From Portunus trituberculatus (Eukaryota > Arthropoda > Malacostraca > Decapoda > Portunidae): a stretch of 64,000 bases of DNA. Shown here piece after piece: positions 22,258 through 33,090 of the stretch. A model generated the notes under the pieces. The model was not told where the DNA came from and searched no databases. It saw only the letters and a list, made by a program, of their open reading frames with translations. A program made the position numbers and the translations under genes. The DNA lies in the NCBI RefSeq assembly GCF_017591435.1, contig NC_059272.1, positions 4,314,292 to 4,378,291 of the forward strand, written 5' to 3'. Positions within the stretch are counted from its first letter, which is position 1. Each line of letters begins with the position of its first letter.

Positions 22258-23030
22258 CCCGTAAACTGTGGCACTCACATTCAGAGGGTGTCTCCTGGTG
22301 CGGCTAAATCAGCGAACAATTGACTTTCAATGAAAGATATATACTTTATAAAGATGTGTCAGAGATATTTCATTTAACAATTCTGTAACTCAAAATTTAC
22401 TGTAGCTACCATATTTCTAAGTATTTTTCGCCACAAAAATGGATTTCTGGCAGTAACTGGAGGCATTATGGAAAGCGGGATGGGAGGGGGGAGGTAGGGG
22501 GAGGTGGCAGGGGGGATACACACAGACCGCTTGTTGCCACTGTTCGTCGATGGGACAGTGTTGTCGACGCTTGAAGTTGAACTAATACAAAGATTCAATG
22601 TTGTCTCTCTCTCTCTCTCTCTCTTGCTTGCTTCAAGAGAAATAAATGATAAAACAAAAGTATTTTATTTCTATAATGGCAATTTCCGTATAAGTAATAT
22701 TCTTTCCATTATTCTGACACTAATATTTTGAATCGGAAATAAAGTAAATGGCATCAAAGTATATGGAGTAAATAACATACATATGGAATGGATAAATTGG
22801 TCAAATAAAAATGCATATGCACTGGTAATGGTAATGCGAAATATTGCTCTAGCCTCCTATTATTTTACAATTTTTTTTTCTCTCTCTCTCTCTCTCTCAC
22901 ACACTTTGTTCAAAATAAATAAGTGAAACAAAAATACTCTTTTGCTTGGTTCACAATAAATAAAGTAACAAAATATTAGTTCCGTGTAAGCTACGATAAC
23001 ATACATATCATACTATATATATCTCTCTCT

Positions 23031-23084
<54 letters not shown>

Positions 23085-23559
23085 AAGAGAAGAGAGAGAG
23101 GAACGACGATGAGTCATGACTCATGACGCGCGGTGCGGGCCGGGCCAACACATCTGACAGTGTTACAAACGTCTAGTGAAGATGATCTTGTTTCCATAAT
23201 CTTATTCGCTTTATCTCTTTTCTATTATACAAAAACAACTTCTATACTACTAAATTATAGCTTTCTATTACCATACATGACTCAAACTCTAATATCTATG
23301 AGAGGAATGCAAGGTCGACTAAATAAAATAAAAACATAGTGGTTTCATTGATTTCCTTTATAAATATGATATAAATAACCAAATTCTTATTAGAAGGATA
23401 TATATATTAGTAAAAGAAAGGTTATTAGAACACAAAAAAATAATTTCAAAGAAATACGAATCACGGGAACTTTATGGTGCCTGTTTAAAAACAGCGCTTC
23501 CAGAAGGCGTATAGTAGTTTGCCGCCAAGCCACCCAGAAGGCGTACAGCAGTTTTCGGG
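22258..23559 (+). mobile_element. piggyBac-type non-autonomous element 3
   Basis: CCCGTAAACTGTGGCAC at the left and GTACAGCAGTTTTCGGG at the right; TTAA at 22254-22257 and 23560-23563. The ends share CCCG(T/A)AAACTG and differ from elements 1 and 2, so this is a second family. It contains a (GT)n tract at 23035-23074 and no transposase ORF. Confidence 0.75.
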
Positions 23560-23563
23560 TTAA

Positions 23564-24116
23564 TGGAAGGGATGCTGAGCTGGGCCTACATGACGGAGAG
23601 AGTACAACCCCTAGGGGTCACGAGGGCGCTCGGGACAGATAAGAACATAGAGAGTTCCTGATGATGATGAAGGAACGAGGCCCCAGATTACACCCCAGCA
23701 CCTCAGGAAGGGGTAGACTACGTTTCGACCTCACAGAGGAAGGTGTGGTGTGGTAAAGGCAAGGAAGGTCGAGCTCACCCTTGTCTTATAGAAGACCCCA
23801 AACACGTAAGTTCGCTGTCATCCCCCATTTGGTTGTTCACGTGTACGAGTAATGAGGATGATATGATAACACCTTGATGCTGTTTATGCCTATATTGTGT
23901 TAGTCGTACTTCGCTCCTAGATGGTGTTACGTAGGAGGCGTGATTGAGATATGAGTAAAGATAAAGTAATTCTGGTATTAAGACAAGTTATCATTGTAGC
24001 AATTAAGCTGAGTTGTCATTGTAAAACGTTGCTGAAATGATTTTGTAACTGCCAGTGTACTTGTTGACGTAAATGTGTTCTCACAGGTTTTTGACCGAAT
24101 GAAATAAATGTCCGAG
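23564..24116. other. Unclassified intronic sequence
   Basis: Moderately GC-rich block (AGGGGTCACGAGGGCGCTCG, AGGTGTGGTGTGGTAAAGGC) with AATAAATGTCCGAGTC near its right end. It could be a repeat end or solo LTR; I saw no second copy in the window. Confidence 0.25.
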
Positions 24117-24870
24117 TCAAATGTGACAGGTCTGCTGTTCACCTTTAACACCCGCTCTTAGTTCAAAACAAAAACAGATCCAGCACCAGCTCATCATCTC
24201 ACACTCAACATGCCACCAAAAAACCCTGCAATGAGACCTGCAATGTTGCTTAGCATTGCTAAGAAGAAAAGGAAGTCTCTTACGCTCGAAGTGAAGCTGG
24301 ATATTATTCACAGACACGAGAGAGGCGAGAGTCAAGCCACCATGGCTTGACTCCATCTACTGTCTCTACTATTTTCAAGTCAGCAGACTCTATTAAAAAG
24401 GCTGGTGAGACCGTATCTTCCTTGCAAGCTAAAAGATCCACCTGAACTCGTGACTCTGCAATGGATAAAATGGAAAGCCTTGTGGAAATGTACATAAGTT
24501 TTGTAAGCAGTACAATGATGCATCTTTTGTTTACATTCCACAGGTTGCCAGCTAGCATCTTTCCTGCTCCACTCTCCCTATCTTCATAAATTTAAGATCA
24601 TCAACATTATAAAGTTACTTACATACATACATTAGTTTATATTATAATGACTTAGTCTTAAATTAAACTGCTTAAATGTTTAACTTCATAATTTTCACTT
24701 TCATTAAACCTTGTACTGTACTATGATGCACTCTTGCTTTGTTTACTCACAATGGAAGTTCAAGTCAGGGGTCAAACTTGTTATAATCGGTTCGCTTAAT
24801 GAAAATTCACACATGAAAGTTTTTTTTAGAAATGTAACCCGTTCGTTAAGCAGTTAAGCAAGTTATTATG
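24117..24870 (+). mobile_element. Tigger copy 4 with best preserved N-terminal transposase
   Basis: From ATG 24210: MPPKNPAMRPAMLLSIAKKK, then RKSLTLEVKLDIIHRHERGE and a stop; after a frameshift, TPSTVSTIFKSADSIKKAGE. That is the CENP-B-type HTH of Tigger. The left terminus is missing, and the right end is degraded (GTAACCCGTTCGTTAAGCAG at about 24834). Confidence 0.65.
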
Positions 24871-25622
24871 TTAAGCAGAATTTGGACGTTTTATAGCAGT
24901 AAAATGAATCAACGAGAATGCCAAAATATTTAGTACAATACGGTGTAGTGAGTCCATGGTGCATACTAAGAGTACAGTATATTCTTTGCTAACGAGTCAC
25001 TACTGCTCCCATATGTGTACGTGACAGGTCAATAGTGGACTCAGGGCCCTGCTATATCCCTCACCTAAGAGTGAGCACACAGACACACTGTAGTCTGCTA
25101 CTATATGTAGGTAAGTTAAGGTTTGCCAGTTTTATGATGTTTTTCTTGTCATCTACAGAATTTCAACAATTCAGACAGATAGACAATAAATAACAATTCT
25201 AGTTATTAGACAACTGCATATTCGTATTAGTAAACAAAGAGACATTTATTCTAATACAGTTGCATATGTTTCTTCTCAACTTCTGCTGTGCCATCTTTCA
25301 CCCAAGATTTTGTAAAGAATATTTCAAATGATTCAGATGTTAGACTAAGAGAATCATCATCCACTCACTCCCATTATGTTATATGGAAAAAAAAAATGTA
25401 TTCATTACTTTGATTTAAGGTAAAATGTTCCAGTGCAGTTTTAAGTGAGGCAAAATATTCCAGTGCAATGTCACCAGGTTGTATGAAACGTTAATTGATA
25501 TTTATAATTTAAATTTAAGGTAAAATGCAACAATGCCGTTTTAGTTAAGACAAAATATTCTAGTGCAGTGTCACCACACTGCTCGAAAGACACCCAGAAC
25601 CAGCCTTAAAGTTTTGTATATA
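24871..25622. other. Intron 6 sequence without recognised gene
   Basis: AT-rich. Two similar units with GGTAAAATGTTCCAGTGCAG and AGGCAAAATATTCCAGTGCA (25420-25570) form a short diverged tandem repeat. Confidence 0.4.
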
Positions 25623-25894
25623 CAGTACCCTCCCGAGTTTAGCGCTATCTGAGTTTCGCGATCCTCGAGTTTGGCACTTAGTCCTAAATTCTTACCATCC
25701 CGAGTTTGGCGCTGTATCGCCCCGAGTTTCGCGCTGCTTTGACAAGTATCGGTCGCGTTTACTTCCGGGCGGCGTCACGTATGCTGCCCCAAGACTCCTG
25801 CAGTTGGCTGACTGAGCTGACCACGTGTGCACGCGTCCTTAGCCCTCTTCCACCAGCATCTTGATAGTTCTTATATGCAAGCTAATTAATTGTG

Positions 25895-26260
25895 ATGTCA
25901 GGAAATAAAGGAGGCACTGCAGCATATGGCTCGAAGAAACCTACTTCAGCAAAAGGAAGCAGGCCAGAGAGGCAGGGTAAGAAGAAAAGACTGTTAAACA
26001 TGAAGGAAAAAGGCGAAGTGTTGGATAAGCTTGATGCTGGAATGGGACCTGTTGCCGTTGGAAACTTGTTCAACATTAGTGAGTCTACTGTTAGAGGAAT
26101 AAGAGCGAAACGTGAGGAAATAAAAAGTTTCCTGAAAGATGCTCGAGGGAGCTCTGTGATTCAAGTTGCTCACATCACGCATCCTACAAGCAAGTTGATG
26201 GTAACAACAGAACACTATTTGACCCAAGGAAATTATGACAGCACAGAATTTCTTTCGTAA
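25895..26260 (+). pseudogene. pogo-like transposase, N-terminal CENP-B/psq HTH part
   Basis: MSGNKGGTAAYGSKKPTSAK, basic linker, then KKRLLNMKEKGEVLDKLDAG and VGNLFNISESTVRGIRAKRE, the helix-turn-helix that binds the terminal repeats. The frame passes the deletion point (about 26170-26235) and stops at 26258-26260. CENP-B itself derives from this protein family, but the terminal repeats show this is a transposon. Confidence 0.7.
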
Positions 26261-26945
26261 TTTTGATATCAAAAAAGCTGTGGACTTAATGGTGGAATGC
26301 TGGAACTTTGTCAATGCTGCTTCAGTGAAACACGGTTGGAGGAGAGTTTTCCCGTGGATCGAGGCAGAAACGAGTAGCGGTGCCTGTGAGCTCAGCACAA
26401 CACAGGAGAGACAGAGTGTAGCGGCCGCTATGGGCTCACTGCTTCAGCTGGCCAAAACATTACCCATCAGTGGGTATGACATTGTCAGTGCTGCTGACAT
26501 AGAAAATCTTATTGGAGAGAGAGTCGCCGAACCTAGTGCGGAAGACATGCTTGAAGAGGAGCACGAGGAAGAAGAAAAAGAAGAGGAAAAGGAAGATGAG
26601 CTAACTGTTTACCAATTAACAGAAATATTTGCAATTACAGAAAAATTAAGGGAGGTCATTTGCAATTTTGATTCAAATTCTGACCGACGTGTGACATGCA
26701 TACACGCAGTTCAAAAGGGATTAAATGAATACAAACAGATGTACGAAGCACGAATGAAAAAACGACAACAGGCCTTGATCACAAGATACTTCAGTAACCG
26801 TGACAAGCGAGAAGACACACCACCTGCTGTTGTTGCTGAGAAGGATGACGATGGTGATGAGCTGCTGGTCGATGATAATGTAGCCCCCGTGGATTTGGGC
26901 AACGAATTTGAAGGCTTTGCGCTAGCGGACCATGACCCAGAGTGA
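26235..26945 (+). pseudogene. pogo-like transposase, C-terminal part
   Basis: TAQNFFRNFDIKKAVDLMVE CWNFVNAASVKHGWRRVFPW corresponds to the segment after the last catalytic Asp in Tigger proteins. An acidic stretch (EDMLEEEHEEEEKEEEKEDE) and a tail with KRQQALITRYFSNRDKRED follow. It is in a different frame from the N-terminal part. A polyadenylation-like AATAAA is at 26998. Confidence 0.65.
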
Positions 26946-27263
26946 GATTATGTGCGGTTAGAGTTCTTATTATTTCTTTTCTCTTTTTGTTCTTTTCAAT
27001 AAAGTGTGTATCCCAGTTTTTTTCTTCTTAACAAGAGCATTCTTCACTGAAACTGAATACACCCACCAATTTATCAGTATTTTGAAATAAGGGAGTAAAG
27101 TGGGGAGGAAAAAAAATCAGCTTCGTCCCAGGCCAGAATGAATAAGTGTTTTTACATTGTTTTCAATACCCCGAGTTTAGCGATCCTCAAGTTTGGCGCT
27201 ATATCTTAAGAAGAAAGCAAGCGCTAAACTCGGGAGGGTACTGTCGTAACTGAAAGTTTAGTA

Positions 27264-28424
27264 CAGGCAATCCCCGCTTAACGAAGGGGTTACGTTCCTA
27301 AAAAACACTTAGTTAAGCGAACCGATTATAACAAGTTTAATCCCTGATTTGAACTTCCATTGAGAGTAAGCAAAGCGAGAGTGCATCATAGTACAGTAAA
27401 AGGTTTAATGAAAGTAAAAATTATGAAGTTAAACATTTAGGTAGTTTAATTTAAGTCATTATAATGTACACTAATGTATGTATGTACGTAACTTTATAAT
27501 GTTGATGATCTTAACTTTATGAAGGGAGGGAGATTGAAACGGGAAATACACTAACCGGCAACCTGTGGAATGTAAACAAGGTGCGCATCATGGTACTGCA
27601 TACAAAACTTATGTACCACATTTCCACAAGGCTTTTCATTTTATTCATTGTAGAGTCATGAGTTCAGGTGGTTCTTTTAGCTTTCAAGGAAGATGCAGTC
27701 TCACCAGCCTTCTTAATAGAGTCTGCTGACTTGAAAATAGTAGACAGTAGATGGAGTCAAGATGGTGGCAAGCAATGTTATTAGTTTTCTGGCCTCTCTC
27801 TTGTCTGTGAATAATACCCAGCTTCACTTTGTGAGTAAGACACTTTTTTTTTTTTTTTTATTTTATACCATGTGGGCTTTTCACGGGAATTTATGGGCTA
27901 AAGGGGATACTTTTTTAGGGTACCTCCTATCTTAAAGCCCACCCGCTAGGAAACCGTTGCCCCGAGTGAGGAAGCCCAACCTACACTCAGACCGTGGTTC
28001 CTGGGCGTTTTGGTGGTAAGTTGAACTAGGGAAGATGAGCTGCTGGTGACACTGTTATGTTTTGACTGGGGAGTGAGTGGTGCGCATGATCTTGATGCTA
28101 CAGGTGACGCAGAATTTCTTCTGAGTCAGGCCTTTGTATCGGCAGCGCCTGTGTTGTCCACGAGAGGCGTGATCTTGATCTTTATTCTACAGGTGTCTCA
28201 GGATTTCTCCTGAGGCAGGCCTTAGTACCAGCAGCTCCTGGTATATTCAAAAGTCTGTCAGCTTGCATGATACAGTGGGGCTTTCAAATTTGGAAAAAAT
28301 TACCTGGATAAAACTTCGTTAAAGCGAGTTTGGTGTTCGTTAAACGAGCAAATGGTAGTGAAACGAAACCTTCATTGTAGCAAAATTTCGTTGTGCGAAC
28401 CTTCGTTAAACGGGGGGCTGCCTG
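27264..28424 (-). mobile_element. Tigger copy 3, reverse orientation
   Basis: CAGGCAATCCCCGCTTAACG at 27264 and CGTTAAACGGGGGGCTGCCTG at 28424, both flanked by TA. Minus-strand N-terminal transposase remnant around 27620-27830 as in copy 1. Two 75-bp modules at 28090-28250. A poly(A)-tailed retroposon is inserted at 27846-28009. Confidence 0.78.
27846..28009 (-). mobile_element. poly(A)-tailed SINE-like retroposon
   Basis: Sense strand is minus: CCCAGGAACCACGGTCTGAG ... AGCGGGTGGGCTTTAAGATAGG ... CCATAAATTCCCGTGAAAAGC, ending in a run of about 16 A. It interrupts Tigger copy 3 and replaces about 35 bp of it. A related fragment is at 43600-43660. Confidence 0.65.
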
Positions 28425-28508
28425 TATATTCAATATGTGTCCTACATACTACTGAATAGCAAAAATTTTCATTAAAACAAGGAAGAAATTTCTCTCTCTC
28501 TCTCCTAA

Positions 28509-28510
<2 letters not shown>

Positions 28511-28544
<34 letters not shown>
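28511..28544 (+). repeat. poly(A)/(AC)n run
   Basis: About 33 A followed by AC units (28544-28557). Confidence 0.95.
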
Positions 28545-28554
<10 letters not shown>

Positions 28555-28557
<3 letters not shown>

Positions 28558-29133
28558 GTGAATGCCACACCAAGGGATGTTACTCTTGAACACAGCTGTC
28601 TTTGAATGGTGGGGATAGCTGCCATCAAACATAGTGAAGCCAATTGAAATAAAATAATGGTAAAGCCATTTAAAATAACACACAAAATACAGAGGTAAAA
28701 TTGATTTTGTTTTGGTAATTCTGTACATTTGTGGTGAACATATTGTGCAACATCATAGCAATATGATTAATATTTAATTATTAAGTTATTATTAGTTATT
28801 AAGATATCATCTTTAATCCAAAATAAGCTATCTTTTTCTATTTAACAACTTTTCGTGAGAGTTCATGTTTTAAACTGCAATCTAATGAATTACACTATAA
28901 AGATATCAAATTGAATTAAAAAGGTTTAAAATGCAGTGTCATTAAAACTGTTATTGTTGTTTTTAGCAAGGTGTCAAAATGCTGAACTTAAAAAACTCCC
29001 ACATACAACTGTGGGCAACAATCTTATAGACTGGTTCCCAGTGCACAGTTATCAGTATCAGTAGTAGTAGTGTATTGGCAGTAGTATTGGTATTGATTCA
29101 ATTTTGTGGCATTGGTACATCTCTAATATAAAA
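28555..29133 (-). mobile_element. hAT-like non-autonomous repeat, copy 1
   Basis: Right end GGTACATCTCTA, i.e. minus strand TAGAGATGTACC. It shares two separated blocks, in reverse, with 34979-35320: the ATCAGTATCAGTAGTAGTAG subterminal region, and GAATGxCACACCAAGGGATGT with CAGCTGTCTTTGAA. TAGAGATGTA ends are like those of the proven hAT element at 59334. Confidence 0.5.
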
Positions 29134-29504
29134 GGGATTGAAATTTCAGAAGCGCTGTTGATTTTATCTTCATTCCTAATGCACTGCCAAATCCAACAAT
29201 CACTTACTTTATTTTTTCTATTTACATTTATTAATTTATTCATTTACCTAAGAGTGGGACTGGCCAAGGAAGAAAAAATGTTGCAATGAGGAGCCAAATC
29301 TCTAAAAAGTCAAAAGCGTTGATTCAGTCTTAATCTACAATGAACGTAAAGGTAAGCAAATCAATACCATTTCTTAATCAACTAGGAATGAATGAATACC
29401 ATTCATTATGTAGCAACTGAGAATCAACCAACACAAACATACTGAGACACTAGACACACAAAGGTACCAGGCCATCCTCAGTACCCATTTCTGACACTCC
29501 TTAC

Positions 29505-29677
29505 CCATCTTCCTGCCGACTGTCTTTCACTAGCTGAACCAAGGCGCCAGTGACCCCTCTGGCAGCATCCCTCAGGTCCTGGGTGTGCTGGGTGAGGGAG
29601 TTGAGCAGCAGAGCCATGACCGAAGGCGTCACCACCCCCATCAATTCCGATGGTGTCCTTAAATGTGGCACTATGTA
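29505..29677 (-). CDS. MYBBP1A: MYBBP1A-like exon 6
   Basis: Exon of 173 bp: acceptor TTTCTTTGTTAG (AG at 29678-29679), donor GATGG|GTAAGG. The correct frame is YIVPHLRTPSELMGVVTPSV, MALLLNSLTQHTQDLRDAAR, GVTGALVQLVKDSRQED plus GG, phase 2, which exon 7 completes to Gly. A second frame through this exon is open but does not join its neighbours. 28425-28554 and 29134-29504 hold no other feature. Confidence 0.82.
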
Positions 29678-29766
29678 CTAACAAAGAAAGAAACATTATT
29701 GTCAGAGCTATCTACTGCTGTGTATCTACATTTGTGATACATGCATAGGAATATATTCAAACCAAG

Positions 29767-29769
<3 letters not shown>

Positions 29770-29818
<49 letters not shown>
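29770..29818 (+). repeat. (GA)n microsatellite
   Basis: GA dinucleotides in intron 5, 90 bp from the exon 6 acceptor. 29819-30394 has no recognised feature. Confidence 0.96.
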
Positions 29819-29824
<6 letters not shown>

Positions 29825-30394
29825 ATATCTGGAAACACACAATTAACCTTTTTGAATCCTAACACTTATTATTAAAAAGAATCTTACATCAAACTAATAT
29901 TTGATGCTATGACAGTTTTCCATTAATATTTAAAAAGTCTGCTTTTAGACAAGAATAATTGCTAATGTGACAAACAAACCTTAAGCATAAAAATCCTGAA
30001 AAGTGAAAAGAGCATTATAAGTGCATCAACCACTGAGAGAAGTGAGGAGGAAAGGATCTGGCCTCTAGATTAGCTGAAACCATAGTAACCATAATTTGTA
30101 ATTCTCCCCTCTTGCTGTTTTCCTAGATTGAAGGTTTAGCACCATATATCATAGAGTTTTTCTGCTTCTTGTACTCATATTCATACTGTGATGCCCATTC
30201 TCTGCAGTTCTGATACAATTCCATTCTTCCATCTCACTCTCTGTTTTCCCTTTGATCTTCCCTCAACTGGTTTTCTCCGGGCTCTCTTAATCAGTTACTG
30301 GTTTTCTCTTCTTATTACATGATCAAACCGTCTCATTTTTTAATCTCATTAATTGATATGGTGCTTTGCCTCCATCTGTCAATACTTGACTCAC

Positions 30395-30598
30395 CCTCAA
30401 CAGCTGAAAGATGATTTGCAGTTTTGCCGGAGAGGTGCTTCCCTGCAGTGGCTCCAGGATTACTTGCAAGAACTTTGTCAGCAAGGAGGAGGAGGTCCGG
30501 GCTGCCGCCAGGTTGGTCACTAGTTCCTCTACAACTGGATGGACTTTTGGCAGATCATTGGCAGTTTTCTGCAGGATTACAAATTTTGTGGTCACTAT
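30395..30598 (-). CDS. MYBBP1A: MYBBP1A-like exon 5
   Basis: Exon of 204 bp, phase 0-0: acceptor TTTATCTGTCAG (AG at 30599-30600), donor TTGAGG|GTGAGT. Peptide IVTTKFVILQKTANDLPKVH, PVVEELVTNLAAARTSSSLL, TKFLQVILEPLQGSTSPAKL, QIIFQLLR. It matches the human region KLPAIALDLLRLALKED...FWKEVVEQGLL. An alternative acceptor at CTGCAG (30571-30576) would shorten it by eight codons in frame; the upstream one is preferred because its peptide aligns. Confidence 0.83.
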
Positions 30599-30877
30599 CT
30601 GACAGATAAATAACTACTCAAATATGACAAAATGATGATAAAGTTCTCTTCTCTTATATAACGTCCTTTATAATCATTCTCACAACTTCCCTTTATCCAT
30701 GAGCACTCTCCTTCTCTCACAGTTACACAATCATTTCTCCCCACACAGCTTCCTTCACCCCTTGTCACCTTTTCTCACAATCATACAGTCCCTTTTTCCA
30801 ACCTCTCTAACTCATTGTAATACAGCAGAGGGAGTCCATTGAATCTCTCATACGCTCTTGTTCCCAGCTAATCTCAC

Positions 30878-31072
30878 CATGAGTGTTTGGACGAGTGCCT
30901 CATGGTTCTTGGGTGCCAGTGTGGAGGTGAGCCAAACAGGGGGCGACACACGGTGCTTCCTCAGCAATACCAATCGTATCCACACCTGGCTTGGTGACAG
31001 ATCATCCATGGGGCCCTTCAGCTCTGCCTGAAGACTACCCCACACTACTGGATGCACACTGTTTCCTTCATA
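30878..31072 (-). CDS. MYBBP1A: MYBBP1A-like exon 4
   Basis: Exon of 195 bp, phase 0-0: acceptor CCCCTGTGGTGCAG (AG at 31073-31074), donor CTCATG|GTGAGA. Peptide YEGNSVHPVVWGSLQAELKG, PMDDLSPSQVWIRLVLLRKH, RVSPPVWLTSTLAPKNHEAL, VQTLM. It corresponds to the human LPEVLKADL...LELFLLAQQKVP repeat. 30599-30877 (intron 4) is plain sequence. Confidence 0.84.
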
Positions 31073-31630
31073 CTGCACCACAGGGGAAGAAAGGAAAAGA
31101 TGGATGAATGAAGAGTAAAAGTTACTCTACAGTTTTCAGTAAGGAGAGAAAATTTCCATGAGTAGTAGCTTTAAATTAATCTTGTATAAATCAGCATTAC
31201 TTATACATAAGTGTACACTAAGATCTCTCTACTCATAAATACAGACCAAAAAGGAAGTTTCAACTAATGACATGTTCTATGAGATACAGCCTATAAACTG
31301 ATATAACATTAGACTACTTATACTTAAATAGTTCAGGCCCCAATACATATAACCCCAACCCATTCATAAAATACCCCAAACAGTGCTTCATGCATTTTCA
31401 GTTAAGTGGGAGTAGGAACTAGCATTAAATTTAATTCATAATGGATAACAAGAATTGACACCAAGTCAAAATAAGTACATAATCAATTATTCTAGAATAA
31501 AGTGGTAGTGTGACATCAGTGAGTGCTAAATAAATTTTCAAATGCATTTCTTCTGAAGCTAATAATGTATAATGTAGCAAGATAATCTGTTAAATCCACA
31601 TCAAATAAGAGTAACATAGCTAACACTCAC

Positions 31631-31807
31631 ACTCTCTATCAGGTTGACAAGGAACTGTGAGGCAGTGATGTCCAGGTAACTCTTCTTGGCTCGCATGGCA
31701 CACAGCATGTTCACCACCTGCTGCAGAACCTCCTGATCCACGGCACGTCCTGACCGCACCACTGCACCGCATAGAAGCAACTCACCTAAAAGTTGGTCCC
31801 GATTTTC
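31631..31807 (-). CDS. MYBBP1A: MYBBP1A-like exon 3
   Basis: Exon of 177 bp, phase 0-0: acceptor TACCTGCTGCAG (AG at 31808-31809), donor GAGAGT|GTGAGT. Peptide ENRDQLLGELLLCGAVVRSG, RAVDQEVLQQVVNMLCAMRA, KKSYLDITASQFLVNLIES. LLCGAVVRSGRAVDQE is the counterpart of human FGVLALFQSGRLVKDQE, one of the best conserved stretches. 31073-31630 (intron 3) has no recognised repeat. Confidence 0.87.
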
Positions 31808-32167
31808 CTGCAGCAGGTAGGATGGAATGTGAAAATGTGGGAGACAATTTTTTCACCCGTTTTTTACATTTTATTAAAGTATACCCCTGTTATTGATTAA
31901 CTCAAACTTAAAACATTACTATAGAAAAAACCTTCAGCCATGATGAAAAAATTATATCATAATTAACATAATTACCCCGTAATGGATCCATTTTCCCTCA
32001 AACGAGGGAAGCAGAGTCTGAGTTTATGCAATAACAAAGGAATCTCTTACTGCTGTTCTATTTATTACCATGTAATCAAGCAGAGGAGGACCAATGATGC
32101 CTCTCTCTCTATATACATTTAATACACAAGATGAAATCATGCTGCCTTGCACTTCAGACACACTTAC

Positions 32168-32371
32168 ATCCTTAGTGACACTTTTCATGGTAGCAGATTT
32201 CTTGTCTGCCAGGAGGGAGAAGACAAACTGAGGACTGAAGTATGATGAATTGAGGCGGAGGAGGTAGCAGAGGGCAGAGAAGTAGCCTTCCCTTGCCATG
32301 AGGTGGGAAGAGGCAAGGCCAGCCACCAGCCTATTGATGATGTACTTCACACCTTCAGGCATCTCCTCCGG
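32168..32371 (-). CDS. MYBBP1A: MYBBP1A-like exon 2
   Basis: Exon of 204 bp, phase 0-0: acceptor CACTCTCAG (AG at 32372-32373), donor AAGGAT|GTAAGT. Peptide PEEMPEGVKYIINRLVAGLA, SSHLMAREGYFSALCYLLRL, NSSYFSPQFVFSLLADKKSA, TMKSVTKD. The KY..NRLV.GL.SS...AREGYF.AL..LL pattern is the signature of the DNA polymerase phi/MYBBP1A N-terminal repeat. 31808-32167 (intron 2) is plain. Confidence 0.9.
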
Positions 32372-33090
32372 CTGAGAGTGAGGCACATCTCATATTAATT
32401 ACATGTAAGTATAAATGTTAGGTTGAATAATTTAGCAATACTTATAAGAATATTGTGGATATTTCTTTTGCAGGCTTCAATTCAATTAAATATAAAATTT
32501 TAACAATACATATTTGAAAAAAAATTTCAGCAGTGAAATAATAAACACTTCACATTAACAAAAGAATGAAATACAAAACTATTATGCCATAGATGAGTGC
32601 ATATAACACTTGTGTAAAATGCAATAATGGTTGCATGTCAGAAACTGAGCACTTTCAGAACACAAAATTCTCAACAGTTCAGTTTTGCCAGGTATCACTA
32701 CTAGCTGGTGCATTCATACGAATGGTTTCACTATTTCATGAGAGTCCAGTCTGCTAATAAACAAAATATATTATCAAAACCTTTCACTATGAAAGGCAGG
32801 ATGAAGCTACAGAGATAGTGTACAAACACTAAAGGTAAATGGTAAAACCTTTAACATCCATTCAGACACCATACAAGTTGCAGAAGAGGGGAAACATTGG
32901 GTATATTTTCACTGTTTTATTCATAGACATTCACACAGCAATGTTTAAATTAATATAAGGCAGTTAGGAGAATATATCTGATTGTTAAAGAGCCATCCTT
33001 CTTTCCCAACAAAAATAAAAAATTAAACATAGTTTTGCAGAGAAATAGGTTCTCACGACAAGTTGTAAAAAAAAAAAAAAAAAAAAAAAA
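32372..33090. other. Intron 1, left part, no recognised feature
   Basis: AT-rich; contains an A run at 33066-33090. Confidence 0.45.

Larger units (their letters stand above)
25623..27243 (+). mobile_element. pogo/Tigger-like transposon with internal deletion
   Basis: Terminal inverted repeats CAGTACCCTCCCGAGTTTAG (25623) and CTAAACTCGGGAGGGTACTG (ends 27243). A direct subterminal repeat GAGTTT(C/A)GCGATCCTC(G/A)AGTTTGGC occurs near both ends. The left flank is TA; the right flank is TC, so one target copy has mutated. Inside are the two ends of a transposase gene; the DDE core is deleted. Confidence 0.8.

Noticed and set aside
25895..26945. A host CENP-B-like gene
   Set aside because: Terminal inverted repeats, frame change and missing DDE core identify a decayed pogo/Tigger transposon.
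29478..29696. Alternative open frame FLSLLVHSATFKDTIGIDGG
   Set aside because: It overlaps exon 6 in another frame and cannot be joined in phase to the neighbouring exons.
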